From positions 124,001 to 188,000 of the forward strand of contig QXEO01001795.1 of the NCBI GenBank assembly GCA_007115705.1: a stretch of DNA of 64,000 nucleotides. The letters run 5' to 3'. Within the stretch, counting starts at the first letter, position 1. Each line of letters starts with the position of its first letter. Under the pieces are notes generated by a model. That model was not told where the DNA came from, did no database searches, and was given only the letters and a program-made list of their open reading frames with translations. The stretch comes from Dactylis glomerata (lineage: Eukaryota; Streptophyta; Magnoliopsida; Poales; Poaceae). Shown one piece after another: positions 1-11,640 of this stretch. A program made the translations under genes and the position numbers.

Positions 1-1218
1 CTCCAAGATGCGCCTGTCGGTGCTGATTTGGTCCTTCTGCTCTTGGACGACGAACCGGAGCGCTGCTAGCTCCTGCGGGCTTGGGTTGGGACCCATATCA
101 GCTTCGCCCGCGTATGCTCTTCTTGCATACCGGATCTGTTCTTGCGTTATGAACTGTCGACCGGTGTTTGACCGGTTTCGACCGTCGTTGGCTCTGTTCT
201 CGTTGCCATCTCCGTGCGACGCCATCATGTAGTTCCCTCCGAACGATGGGATCGAATCGTCGCTGATTTGGCCCAGCGCTGGAGGGTAGACGTCGTCATC
301 TCTGAGGTAAGATTCGACTTCGATCATGAGATCTGAGTCGTAATCGACCATGTATTCGTTGCTTGATGTTGTAGAGCCGCCCGAATAGGAGCTATCTGAG
401 TTGCCTATTTTCCCCTTAGCCTCGGGGTAGACGTCGTCGTCGTCCGAGCATGTGTAATCTGAGTATAGCCCTTCGACATAATCAGGGTCGTAAGGCATGG
501 TACGGAGCGTGAGGTTGTCGAGAGCCCGCTCGCACTCGGATATCGTCGGGTAGACAGCTGCAGTGCCTCCCCGAGGGTCTTCACAGCCGGCGATCTCGTA
601 AGACGAGAAATCTCCGGCGCCCACAAAGTGGTATGCGTCACAATCGGCGCAGTAGGCGGTGGTTGGGTATGGAGGTCGAGCTTCGAAGTCGTTCGACCCT
701 ACTGATGGGGTCGAATCTTTCGGTTTTGGTTCCTCTTCCAGCGGCGTCGGCAGTGCGGTTGCCGAGGGATTGCCCTTGGTTACTAGTGATGTGGTTGGGG
801 CCGTCGCGGGCGACATCGAGTCACCGACGGAGATCAGCTCAGCGACTCCGTCGTTGTCCACATGGAAGTTGAACAGTCTGAAGGCCATGTCAAAGCCTCC
901 TGCGGTCGCCGGGACGGTGATGGTCGATCCGGCGGCATCATCCCCCGGTCCAGGGGAGGCGGTGCCGACGACACTTGGCACAGGGAGGCCGATGGCGGTG
1001 TCGGTGGCGAGGTCGATGTCGATCTTGTCGTCGGTGTCAGCGACGGCCGGCACAGCGATGCCGACGGCGGTGTCGATGGCGGGGTCGATGTTGATCTTGG
1101 CGTTGGTGTCGATGACGGCCGGCACAGCGATGCCAATGGCGGTGTCAATGGCGGGGTCGATGTTGATCTTGGCGTTGTTTGGTGATGGAGCCGGCGAATC
1201 TGTAGATCCAGATCCCAT
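1..1218 (-). CDS. Gypsy retrotransposon gag-like ORF, partial
   Basis: The minus strand is open from an ATG at 1218 to the left edge of the window: exactly 406 codons without a stop, with the rest lying outside. The protein begins MGSGSTDSPAP, passes through an imperfect 24-residue repeat (INIDPAIDTAIGIAVPAV type), then a segment GFDMAFRLFNFHVDND, an acidic middle with many Asp/Glu and Tyr, and a charged region ending in LRFVVQEQKDQISTDRRILE. It starts just inside a primer-binding site and LTR, the normal position of gag in a Ty3/Gypsy element. The family assignment rests mainly on this position and on general resemblance to the variable N-terminal part of Triticeae gypsy gag. No capsid or zinc-knuckle domain is reached before the edge. 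The plus-strand frames here are shadows of this one. Confidence 0.7.
   Translation of the reverse strand, partial: MGSGSTDSPAPSPNNAKINIDPAIDTAIGIAVPAVIDTNAKINIDPAIDTAVGIAVPAVADTDDKIDIDLATDTAIGLPVPSVVGTASPGPGDDAAGSTITVPATAGGFDMAFRLFNFHVDNDGVAELISVGDSMSPATAPTTSLVTKGNPSATALPTPLEEEPKPKDSTPSVGSNDFEARPPYPTTAYCADCDAYHFVGAGDFSSYEIAGCEDPRGGTAAVYPTISECERALDNLTLRTMPYDPDYVEGLYSDYTCSDDDDVYPEAKGKIGNSDSSYSGGSTTSSNEYMVDYDSDLMIEVESYLRDDDVYPPALGQISDDSIPSFGGNYMMASHGDGNENRANDGRNRSNTGRQFITQEQIRYARRAYAGEADMGPNPSPQELAALRFVVQEQKDQISTDRRILE
983..1180 (-). repeat. 72-bp in-frame tandem repeat inside the gag-like ORF
   Basis: Units start at 983, 1055 and 1127, spaced exactly 72 bp, with the last one partial. Because 72 is a multiple of three, each unit encodes 24 residues of the type DTNAKINIDPAIDTA and the frame is kept. 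Confidence 0.8.
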
Positions 1219-1220
1219 CG

Positions 1221-1238
1221 TCCCCACGGTCGGCGCCA
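1221..1238 (-). other. Primer-binding site of the Gypsy element
   Basis: Read on the minus strand this is TGGCGCCGACCGTGGGGA, two bases inside the LTR end CCTCGTCA. The same type of site follows the 335-bp LTR at 33058. Confidence 0.75.
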
Positions 1239-1240
1239 AT

Positions 1241-1907
1241 TGACGAGGTTCTACCCCGGCAATGCCCATGTTCGAGGGCTTTCGATCTAGGGAACGCATG
1301 GTAGGACCTGGCAAACTCGACGGCGATCAGACAAAGACAGGGAAACACAAGGTTTTACCCAGGTTCGCCCCCCTTGGTAGGGTAACGACCTACGTCCTGC
1401 TTGTCTGACTTTTATTGATGTGGTGGCTACAATGGCGATGTTACAGTGGTGGCATAGATTGGATCTAGCCGAAGTAGAGAGCTCCGAGAGTTGAGCGCTC
1501 CGGCGTGTGGTGGTGAAAGAGTCTCTAGTGTTTCGGGGCCTCCCTCCCAGCCTTTTATATGCGAAGGCTGGGTCTCAGGATTGTCCCTCAAGAAAAGTAC
1601 AGATTGGATCCGTCTCGAATAGGCCCTAACCGAAGACTAATGCAAATTGGACTCCTCGAATCCTTGCTTGCACGCCAAGTACAGCTCCTGGGCCACATCC
1701 AATCATCGCCCTTACGGGCCTTGCAGCTCCTTCAACAACAACCTCCCCTGGGCCGAAAACCAGGTAGGCGAATATCGAGGGCCTGTTTGTCATTCCTTCG
1801 TCAACTGCCTAAATTTTTGGCCCAATCAAGCATCACCGCATGCCACGTCACCCATGGCAGTGGGTCCCTCTATCAGAATCATCGTTAGCGCGGCTAAAAT
1901 CATAGCA
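1241..1907 (-). mobile_element. Gypsy LTR (5-prime LTR of a minus-strand element)
   Basis: On the plus strand the LTR begins TGACGAGG at 1241, which is the minus-strand end CCTCGTCA next to the primer-binding site. The outer boundary is placed at 1907 because minus-strand sequence starts there with TGCTATGA. A start near 1922 (TGCAATG) is also possible. A minus-strand TATAAAAG lies at 1552-1559 and an AATAAA polyadenylation signal at 1411-1416, in the correct order for U3-R-U5. The element continues past the left edge, so no target duplication can be tested. Confidence 0.7.
1552..1559 (-). promoter_or_regulatory. TATA box of the left Gypsy LTR
   Basis: TATAAAAG on the minus strand, about 145 bp upstream of the LTR polyadenylation signal at 1411-1416. 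Confidence 0.55.
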
Positions 1908-2527
1908 TGAGTGCACATTGCAAGCAACCGACGCAATACTGGTAGATTTTTGTGATTTCAAAAAAGTGGTTTGTTTTTCAAACTTCGCGCCGGAATGTGG
2001 TGGTTTTCTGGAATTCACTCTCTATTTGTCCATTCTCTCTCATCCAACTAAATAAAATTGGATGTGCCAACCGAAAGGGAAGACTAACATCACTCCATTG
2101 TATATGCCCTTAGCACTCACTCAACCCGTGTGTCATGCATTAATAATTTTTGTGTGGGACTAATTAAATTCAGTGGTTAGTTTTGTTTTTCTACCGGGGA
2201 TGTTGTTGTGTTGCGTTGTTTTTTTGTTTTGATGGGCCGGTAGTGTCGTTGAAGGCGTTGTTATAGTTTTCACTCCCTCCTATCAAAAAAGAGTGTTAGG
2301 TGATTTAGTAAAACTTAGTATAAAGTTTGTACAAAGTCATTGACAGTCCTTTCCCATTGGAGGGAGCATTATTTTTGTGGGATGTTACATTTGATTCATA
2401 CTTTGCGTTATTGTTTTTCTTGACTTTTTCTGGTAACTTTTGTTCTTGTTGCAAGTCGATTGCAATTGAGATTTTCCAATTGTATAGGGTTGCAAATGAT
2501 TATTTTCAGTTGTAGTCAGGTTACAAC
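1908..2527. other. Non-coding spacer with MITE-like and GTTGCAA repeat remnants
   Basis: No gene is visible. CTCCCTCCTATCAAAAAAGAG near 2274 resembles a Stowaway-type end but has no clear partner. From about 2440 the sequence is rich in degenerate TTGCAA/TTGCAAT motifs. These continue on the other side of the Copia insertion at 6851, so 2440-2527 and 6851-7150 were once contiguous. Confidence 0.5.
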
Positions 2528-2576
2528 TGAAGCAGATATGCCCTAGAGGCAAATAATAAAAGTGTATTTTTATGCC

Positions 2577-4412
2577 TGATGTGTTTTGCTGGCGCTTAGT
2601 TGACGTGGGAGCTTCTTCTTCTTTGTTCCCCGGCAACGGCGCCAGAAAACTTGATGTGTTTTGCTGGCGCTTAGTTGACGTGGGAGCTTCTTCTTCTTCG
2701 TTCCCCGGCAACGGCGCCAGAAAACTTGATGGGGGCGCGGTGATGATGGTGCCAGAAAACTTGTTGGCGTGTAGTTAATGAAGTAAACGACCGGCCAGTT
2801 GGTAAACCCCAAGAGAAGGTTTTGATGAATATAGCAGCAAGTTTTCCCTCAGTTAAGAAACCAAGGTTTGTCGATCAGGAGAAAAGCAGACAATAACGAC
2901 TGAAGGTGATGCGGACTGGCTTAGCGACAGCTTCAGACAATTTATATATGGCGCCTCGTCCAAGCTTTGCTTTGCTAGCTGCAACGCGGAACCTGCACAC
3001 AACACAACCAAGTACTTTGTTCCCAACTTGCGATGAGGTTGTCAATCTCACCGGTTTGCTTGAAACAAAGGTAATGAGCGTATCGAGTGGAAAACAGTAG
3101 AAGTATACGAGTAAAGTAAACAGTGCGAGTAAAGTAAACAGGTGATAGCAATATGATGGAAATAGGACCGGGGTCCACAGTTCACTAGTGGTGTCTCTCC
3201 ATAAGATAAATAACACATGCTGGGTAAACAAATTACAGTTGGGCAATTGATAGAATAAAGATAAACTTGATATGTCAAGAAGATCACTATGAGATTTACT
3301 CTGGGCATTACAACAAAATACATAGACCGCCATCCAACTGCATCTATGACTAATAATCCACTTGTGGCGAATCAATCCGAGAACTCCACAAGTATTAAGT
3401 TGCGAACAACAGATAATTGCATTAAGCAAAGTGTGTAATGTAAACAAAGCATATGCCCTTGAGCATATGAATGTTGTTTTCTCCCTAGTAGCAACAGCAC
3501 ATCTACAACCTTAGAGGTTTCTGTCACTCCCCCAGGTTAAATAGAGGCATGAACCCACTATCGAGCATAAATACCCCCTCTTGGAGTCACTAGCAACTAC
3601 TCGGCCAAGATAGCTACTAACAACGGAGAGCATGCAAGATCATAAACAACATAGAGATAACATAAGATATAATTCAGCACAACAACTCAATCATAACACC
3701 AATATTCATCGGATCCCAACAAACCAAACATGTAGAATTACATAACGGTGATCTCAATCATGTAGGGCAGCTCATGAGATCTAAACATGAAGCACATGGT
3801 GGAGAAGACAACCATCTAGCTACTGCTATGGACCCATAGTCCAAGATAGACTACTCACTCATCGCTCCGGAGGCAAGCATGGCGATGAAGAAGACCTCTG
3901 GTGGCGATTCCCCTCTCCGGCAGGGTGCCGGGAAGAGCTTCTGGACCCTCCCGATCTTCGGGTCGACGGCGGCGGTGGATCGCGATGTGTTCTGGAAAAT
4001 TGATCGGGTCCTTAGGTTTTTCCCGTCGGGGGGTCTTTATAGGCGAAGGGGCGATATCAGAGGTGGAGCCAGGTGGCCTCACACCATGGCGGCGCGGCCA
4101 GGGCCTGGGCCGCGCCAGCCTGGCGTGAGGGCCCCTGGTGGCCCCTCTCCTACTCTCCTTCGGATGACTGGAAGCTCCCGGACAAAATAAGACTTCATGA
4201 ACTTGTTTCGTCCAATTCCGAGAATATTTCCTGTGTATCACTTCTGAAACACAAAAACAGCAGAAAACAGGGAACTGGCACTGTGGCAACTCGTTAATAG
4301 GTTAGTTCCGGAAAATGCATAAAAGTGCCACGAAGTGTAACGAAACATTAGGCAAATGGTGTAAAAACAAGCATAGAGCATAAAAAATTATAGATACGTT
4401 GGAGACGTATTA
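2577..4412 (-). mobile_element. Gypsy-type LTR fragment nested in the Copia LTR
   Basis: Comparison with the uninterrupted right LTR (AAAAGTGTATTTTGTGCCATATC near 5216) shows that 2577-4412 is inserted. The flanks ATGCC (2572-2576) and GTGCC (4413-4417) look like a target duplication with one mismatch. On the minus strand it opens TAATACGTCTCCAACGTATC, close to the very common Triticeae LTR start TGATACGTCTCC with its second base mutated. The far end holds two copies of a primer-binding-site-like motif, so it is an LTR plus a scrap of internal DNA, not a clean solo LTR. No coding capacity is seen. Confidence 0.65.
2578..2727. repeat. Two tandem copies of a 75-bp unit with a PBS-like motif
   Basis: Units start at 2578 and 2653, and a third start (GATGGGGGC) follows at 2728. 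Each holds, on the minus strand, TTTTCTGGCGCCGTTGCCGG, the motif that normally follows the LTR in Athila-like Gypsy elements. Confidence 0.8.
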
Positions 4413-4917
4413 GTGCCATATCTCATTTGTTTATAATATTATATGTCATGCTATAATTGTATTAAGCAGAAACATTAGTACACGTGTGACGTATAAGAAA
4501 ACAGGTCCCTGGTTAACTCTAGCTAACCAGCTCATGTGTCATCTGATGATCAAGGTTTCCTGGTCATGGGCAAATGCGTCAATGAACATTGAGGTCATGT
4601 TGGACATGATGGACACACACCCAAATCACTGTTAATGCAACTAGATCAATCACAAAGTTCAACATTGCATATAACTAAGAACAAAGTAATCAGTTCCTTA
4701 GACCGTGAGGTCACTACATAATCACTACATCTGGAGACTGCTTTGATTGCATCAACCGTCATCACGTAATTGGGTGACTGAACAGGTGTCTCTTGGGTAT
4801 GCCAAAGGAGTGGGTTGAGGCGTGTGCACCAAGAGTGGGATTTGTCCATCCACGTGACGGGTAGATACTCTGGGCCAACTCGGTGACAGTTGCATATACG
4901 ATCTTGCAAGCATGTGA

Positions 4918-5185
4918 CTTGGGTCGCTGAGAGAGTACTAGTACTCGAGGTGCGAGGGACATTTTTGTTAAAACGGGTAGCTATCGGAGGGGCAGTGTGA
5001 TAAATATGCAACCAAGTGAATGCTAGCAGCCGGGCTTGAATCCACAGGATCTATTCCAGATCTAATGGTACACATTGGCTAGTACATTAGTACATCTGAT
5101 AGAGCTAGTTCACAGCATATGTCCCCATGTTAGATCATTACCAAATGTAAACTAGATTATTTGTACTCCAGTGCAAGTGGGAGAC
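4918..5185 (+). other. Deletion junction and 3-prime internal remnant with polypurine tract
   Basis: LTR similarity ends near 4917. The next bases match neither LTR. The final stretch ends GTGCAAGTGGGAGAC at 5171-5185, immediately before the right LTR, which is the Copia plus-strand primer (polypurine tract) arrangement. Confidence 0.65.
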
Positions 5186-6850
5186 TGAAGGAGATATGCC
5201 CTAGAGGCAAATAATAAAAGTGTATTTTGTGCCATATCTCATTTGTTCATAATATTATATGTCATGCTATAACTGTATTAAGTGGAAACATTAGTACACG
5301 TGTGACGTATAAGAAAACAGGTCCCTGGTTAACTCTAGCTAACCAGCTCATGTGTCATCTGATGATCAAGGTTTCCTGGTCATAGGCAAATGCGTCAATG
5401 AACATTGAGGTCATGTTGGACATGATGGACACACACCCAAAGCACTGTTAATGCAACAAGATCAGTCACAAAGTTCAACATTGCATATATCCAAGAAACA
5501 AAGTAATCAATTCCTTAGACCGTGAGGTCACTACATGATCACTACATCTGGAGCTGCTTTGATTGCATCAACCATCATCACAAAACTGGGTGACTGAAAA
5601 GTTGTCTCTTGGGTATGCCAAAGGAGTAGGTTGAGGCGTGTGCACCAAGAGCGGGATTTGTCCATCCACGTGACGGATAGATACTCTGGGCCCACTTGGT
5701 GACAGTTGTATATACGAGCTTGCAAGCATGTTACTAGGTCACGAAGTATGCAATGCCATGAGACGAGTTGAAAAGACTTGTCAGACGAGGGTGAACGCGA
5801 TATGGGGATATCTGTGATCTAACCTCGGACAAGATCTAGTATCGTGTGACAAAGGGAATAGAATACTGCGTTTACGGATCAACGAAGAGTTTCGTGGAGT
5901 GCATAGGGGTCAGCATGGTTTTCCAGAACCGATTTTCGATCATTGATCGGAGAGGGGTCTCAATCATGTCTGGCGTATTCCTCGACCCGTTGGGTGTCAC
6001 GCTTAATGGTATATGACGCTTAGGGGTAGATTTGGAATTACTAGAAGTCACAAGGAGGTATCTGGGAAAGTTTCGGGCAATATCGGAAAGGTTTCAAAGA
6101 CGCCGGAAACGTTAAGAACTTTATCGAAGTTTTATCAATGAAGGATTTATGCCAAGGGCTTAATTGATTAATGTGTTTAGTATTTAATTAAAGTAATTAA
6201 ATATTAAAAGTAGATTAATTAATTAATAAATAAAGGAAAAGTGGAAAATGGGCTAGGCCCATAGGCTAGGGCGGCCAGGCGGGCCAAGGCCCCAAGCCCA
6301 GGCGCCCTAGGGTTTCCCCTAGGGGTCGGCGGCGGCCAAGGGAGGGGTGGCCGGCCTAGGGTTTCCCTAGGGCCAACGCCACCTACCCCCTCTCCCCACT
6401 ATATAAACCCCCCTGGGGTCCTTGGCTCATTCATTCCCTCCTCTTCCTCTCTTCCTCTTGACTTGGTTCCCACGTTTGGAACTGCGTCAGCGGGTTGAAG
6501 GAAAACCTCCTGTTCCGGATGCCATCGCGCGGCCCGCATGTCCAGCCAAATTCATCTTCTTCCGCTGCTCTGCTGGACCGGAGCCCAGACGACATCTATA
6601 CACCGTACGTGTGTAATCCCTTGGAGGCGCCGCACATGCGGTGCTGGTCTTCTTTGACTGGTACGACTACACGATCTTGAGGTCGGCTTTGGTTGTCTTC
6701 ATCGACAACGTTCGTGCGGGTACGTTCCCGCGCACTCGGTCTTTAAGGGTATGGATTCCACCGCTGTTACCGTTACTGTTCAACTACGTAGATAGATCAT
6801 GGGCAAAGGGTTAGAGGAATTGTTTTTGTTTTCTGCATCGAACCCCAACA
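5186..6850 (+). mobile_element. 3-prime LTR of the Copia element
   Basis: It is 1,665 bp long, starts TGAAGGAG and ends AACCCCAACA, directly before the ACAAC duplication. It carries TATATAAA at 6400-6407 in a GC-rich region. The one or two frames open here are LTR sequence and not genes. Confidence 0.85.
6400..6407 (+). promoter_or_regulatory. TATA box of the Copia LTR
   Basis: TATATAAA preceded by a CT-rich run, about 450 bp before the LTR end. Confidence 0.55.
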
Positions 6851-7150
6851 ACAACTACTGTTTTTTAGTTGCAAGCGGTATTGCGATTGACTTTTTCTAT
6901 CGCAAGTGGAGTTGTATTTAGTTTTCTTAGTTGCAAACCTTTTTTCATGTTGCACTTAGGTTGCAGTTGTGTTTTTGCCCGTAGCAAATGGAGTAGCAAC
7001 TAAGATTTTCAAGTTGCAAGTTAGGATGTAACTAAGATTTTTTATCATTGCAATTGGGGTTGTAACTAATTTTTTTCAGTTATAATTAATATTAAAACTG
7101 TATTTTTTAGTTGCAAGTAGGGTTGCAACTGTTTTTTTCTCTAAATGTAA
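6851..7150. repeat. Degenerate GTTGCAA-type repeat tract
   Basis: Short, diverged units of the type TTTTTAGTTGCAAGTAGGG recur about every 35-45 bp, with T-rich spacers. The tract is continuous with 2440-2527 if the Copia insertion is removed. The same kind of unit appears in reverse orientation at 12548-12958. Confidence 0.6.
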
Positions 7151-7870
7151 TGTCCATATCTATGCTTTGTTACTCAGTAGTTTATGTAGATGGTACAGAA
7201 ATCCGCATGACATACTAGGCTCTACAAGTAAATGTCCAAACATTCAGCCCTAAAGAAGCGAGCAAGCCAAACTAGTAGTACATAACGTCCTTGAGGTCAA
7301 AGGAGAGAGAAGTGATACCGCAATTGTGAGACCCATCTGGGTTTATTTCCCTCTCGCCGGTGACATTGGCGGGCCGCTCCAGGTGGTCTTGGAGGTGTCG
7401 CGTACCACGACCTCTTGTCGACGGGAGTGTTCTCATGTTCTTAGTTTAGGTTCTTCTTTAGTGTCTTCTTTGAGATGATGAGACAATGGCTACATCCTAA
7501 AGTCAAAAAGGTATTCCTCACACTATCCTTGCTCTGGTGGTGCGACTAGCGCCGTCGGATGGTGCATGGAGTTGTGCATCGTGGATCTCGTGGGATCTAG
7601 TTGATTTTCCTGTTCATTGATGTAGTTCAGGTCTACCACATCCGATCTACGGGTATCTACTTTGGCGATGGTTCATGCTCTGGTGTTTTGGTCTTTTGGG
7701 GCCTTAGCACAATGACTTCATGCTTGGCTACTAAAATAAGCTCTACTACGACAAGCTTTCCTAATTCCGGTGATGGAGGGGCAAGGACGGCGGCGTGCCT
7801 TCAACTTGTGCCCGTGTCAGTAGTCGTCGCTAGGTGTTCTAAAGACCTATTCGTAATTTTATTACTATCC
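7151..7870. other. No recognisable gene
   Basis: The only open frame of any length (7601-7891, 96 codons) lacks homology I recognise. The style of the sequence, a T-rich tail after GGGGCCTTAGCACAATGACTT, reminds me of a dispersed Triticeae repeat, possibly a retroposon 3-prime end, but I cannot classify it. Confidence 0.35.
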
Positions 7871-8092
7871 TATTTCAGCTTGTTCTACTAGTAGAACATA
7901 AAATTCTGGTGTACAATAGTAGTTTCAGATCAGAAGTCAACAAATATTTGTTTGTGAGTTGACTTTGACCAAAAATCTAACCGAAATTTGGAAACCACTT
8001 TTGTATACCAGAATGTCAATATATAGGTGAACTTTTGTGAGTCAACAAAATATGTGTTTGTGAGTGTTCTACTAGGAAAACAAGCTGATATA
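7871..8092. mobile_element. Small inverted-repeat element (MITE-like)
   Basis: TATTTCAGCTTGTTCTACTA at 7871 is matched in reverse complement by 8065-8092, and inner arms ATTCTGGTGTACAA (7903-7916) pair with 8001-8014 with one mismatch. The segment can fold into a long hairpin and has no coding capacity. The superfamily is unknown. Confidence 0.55.
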
Positions 8093-8209
8093 GAATTATA
8101 TGGCTTGGAACAACGTTGAACATAGTCGTGTGTAGATACCATGGTAGATAGAAAATTCTCAATAGATAGGTGATCTGTTGACAAAAATCTTATACAGGAT
8201 TGTGTTATA

Positions 8210-8490
8210 CTTCCTCCGTCCTAAATTACCATGCTTTCTAGGATCAGCCAATGTTAAACTTTGATTAAGTGTAAAAGAAAAAATATAAACATTTACAATA
8301 TAAAAGAGATATTGTTAGACTCATCATAAAGAGTATAGTTGCATTACAATTTAAATGTATTTACAACCTCAAAAAAATTCAAATGTATTTGATATTATAT
8401 AATTTTATATTTTTATCAATATGTTTGGTCAAATTTTATCTTGCTTCACTTTCACTAACCAGAATGCAGAGTAAATAAGGATAGTGGGAG
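8210..8490. mobile_element. Stowaway (Tc1/mariner) MITE
   Basis: It starts CTTCCTCCGTCCTAAATTA and ends with GGATAGTGGGAG. A TA dinucleotide lies on each side (8208-8209 and 8491-8492). The interior is AT-rich and non-coding. It sits about 430 bp beyond the 3-prime end of the first EXPB gene. Confidence 0.75.
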
Positions 8491-8916
8491 TAGATAAAAA
8501 TGATCGTTTATTACTTGTTTTAGAGTTTGCAAAATTATGGAATCATACATGAATCTCAATATCAATTGGCGATTTTCTATCTTCTCTGCGATGACTTAGA
8601 AATAAGTAATTCTTCGACATTGAGAATTAGGAGTAATAGAAAACACCAAGTGTTGGAATGATCACAACTCGAGCGCTCGCACCCAAGCGACCATGGATAG
8701 CCGCCGTATGACATTTTGATTTCCGTTTAATGAATAGTTGTATGTATCGTATCGGTTGTTCTAACCATGAAACTACTGTTGATTTGTGATTTTCAAACTT
8801 TTGGTGCTTATAGTTACATGATGAGATGTATCCATTCAACCCTGGTTCTCCAATTCTACTGACTTTGTGCTTTGTCCTCTCTTCTCCAAATAGTACTGGC
8901 TCCGTCACGCAGGCCT

Positions 8917-9902
8917 TCAGGCGGGGTAGTTCACCTTGGACTGGTAGGACTTTCCGGCATTCCAGCCGGCGGGGACGACGTTGTTGGCGACGAGCACCTT
9001 GCCGGAGCCCGAGGTGAGCCGGAAGGAGAATGGGGCCTGCAGAGGCTTCCCGGTCTTGGAGTCCATGCACCACAGGGCGCCCCACGACTGCCGCATTGGC
9101 TCCCACTTCGCGTTGCCTTTGGTGCCGCCGGCCTCCATGACTTCCACGGAGGCGAGGTCTCCGTCTCCGGCCTCGTACTCGACCAGCATGGCGAGGTAGA
9201 ATGGGTTGGCGCCCGAGTCCATCTTGAAGCTAATTTTCTTGCCATGGTACTTGCACGGCACCCTGAACAAAAATAAATTAAGTAACCTGAAGAGATTCTA
9301 CAAGACTCGACCGAATGCGGTTGTCACCTGTCGAATTCGACCTTGAGGACTCCGGCGTTACGGAGCTTTTCGGCCATGCCGGGCTTGGCCATGGCGCCGA
9401 AGGCGGTGCCGCTCATGTCGAAGTGCGCCTTCTCCTTTTGGCATGTCCCGTCGGGGCACGAGTCGGTAATGACGATGGTCACGTGGTTGCCGGAGCAGGC
9501 CGGGTCCTCTTTGCACTTCACCCTGTAGCATGCACCGCAGCCTTTGCCGTTCTTGAAGAGGGACGCCCCGCCGGCGGCGATCATCGACGAGAAAGGGTCC
9601 TGGCCGACATCGCTTTTGTAGCCGCAGGCGCCACCTGCGTGTTGCATTCATTTAGCAGAGTGACCATGAGTTTCCTTATAGGTTTCCGACGAGCTCGTGT
9701 GTCATGTCAATGTACACACATTCGAAGTTTATATAATCTACCCGTTACATATGTTCGGCTTACCTTCGCTTCCATCGCCGTAAGGTCCCCCGTACCACGT
9801 CGCGCCGCCCGACGCCCAGCCGTGCGTTGCCCCTGGAAGCGATAGGATCGACAGCACGCCGAGCGCTGCAAATAGGAGCATTGTGCCTCGGCTGCTCGAC
9901 AT
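8917..9902 (-). CDS. EXPB: Beta-expansin, copy 1 (three exons)
   Basis: Beta-expansins are secreted proteins that loosen grass cell walls without hydrolysis. Exons on the minus strand are 9764-9902, 9328-9634 and 8917-9262, with donors AAG/GTAAGC and AG/GTGACA and acceptors ending CGCAG and TTCAG. Together they give 263 residues. The N-terminus MSSSRGTMLLFAALG is a signal peptide. Domain 1 (GH45-like) shows TWYGGPYGDGSEGG, GKGCGACYRVKC, ITDSCPDG and the HFD motif in HFDMSGTAFGAMA. Domain 2 (polysaccharide binding) has VPCKYHGK, SWGALW and the end SYQSKVNYPA. The start was chosen at 9900-9902 because it begins the signal peptide, 62 bp downstream of a TATA box. No lesion is visible. Unlike copy 2 it has no intron after CYR. 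It is a vegetative-type EXPB by its short mature N-terminus, which is an inference. Confidence 0.92.
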
Positions 9903-9963
9903 TGTTTCTCTTGGTTGATAGGATGAAGAGAAGGCCTGTCCAATAGAGATTGGGGGCAAGGTG

Positions 9964-9971
9964 TTTTTATA
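9964..9971 (-). promoter_or_regulatory. TATA box of EXPB copy 1
   Basis: TATAAAAA on the minus strand, 62 bp upstream of the start codon. Confidence 0.6.
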
Positions 9972-11431
<1,460 letters not shown>

Positions 11432-11458
11432 GGGAGTGGGAAGGGAAGTGGAAGACGA

Positions 11459-11640
11459 AGCTAGAGATGTCGTTCTTGTTGACGAGGGTTGTGAAACTTA
11501 TCGACGATGAGGGAACCATTCCAATAGCTCATGACTCTTTGTAATGTAGAATTAAAAAATGTAGGAATAGAAAAAAATATAAGATTATAATACCAAAACT
11601 TATTGAATCCTATAGGAAACAAAAATATTGATTTTTTTTA
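11459..11640. repeat. Dispersed repeat, copy A (pairs with 16820-17005)
   Basis: From CTAGAGATGTCG onward this stretch shares long blocks with 16820-17005, including ACCATTCCAATAGCT, AGGAATAGA and AGATTATAATA. Both copies follow a purine-rich run, so the repeat unit probably includes that run. The class of element is unknown. Confidence 0.6.

Larger units (their letters stand above)
2528..6850 (+). mobile_element. Copia (BARE/Angela-like) element, interior largely deleted, TSD ACAAC
   Basis: The element is bounded by ACAAC at 2523-2527 and again at 6851-6855. The left LTR starts TGAAGCAGATATGCCC at 2528 and the right LTR starts TGAAGGAGATATGCCC at 5186. The ATATGCCCTAGAGGCA motif near the LTR start is typical of Triticeae BARE/Angela/WIS Copia elements. 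The left LTR is interrupted by another insertion (2577-4412), resumes at 4413, and matches the right LTR only to about 4917. After that comes about 270 bp of unmatched and 3-prime-internal sequence ending in a polypurine tract. All gag and pol coding sequence is gone, so this is a deletion derivative. Confidence 0.85.

Noticed and set aside
659..1243. Long plus-strand frame (194 codons)
   Set aside because: It is the complement of the gag-like frame and its repeat. It has no independent start context or domains.
7601..7891. 96-codon frame as a possible gene
   Set aside because: No start context, no family resemblance, and it lies in sequence that looks like a dispersed repeat.
8872..9845. 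Plus-strand frames over EXPB copy 1
   Set aside because: Antisense shadows of GC-rich expansin exons. They cross introns and lack domains. The same applies at 13720-14770 and 28574-29322.
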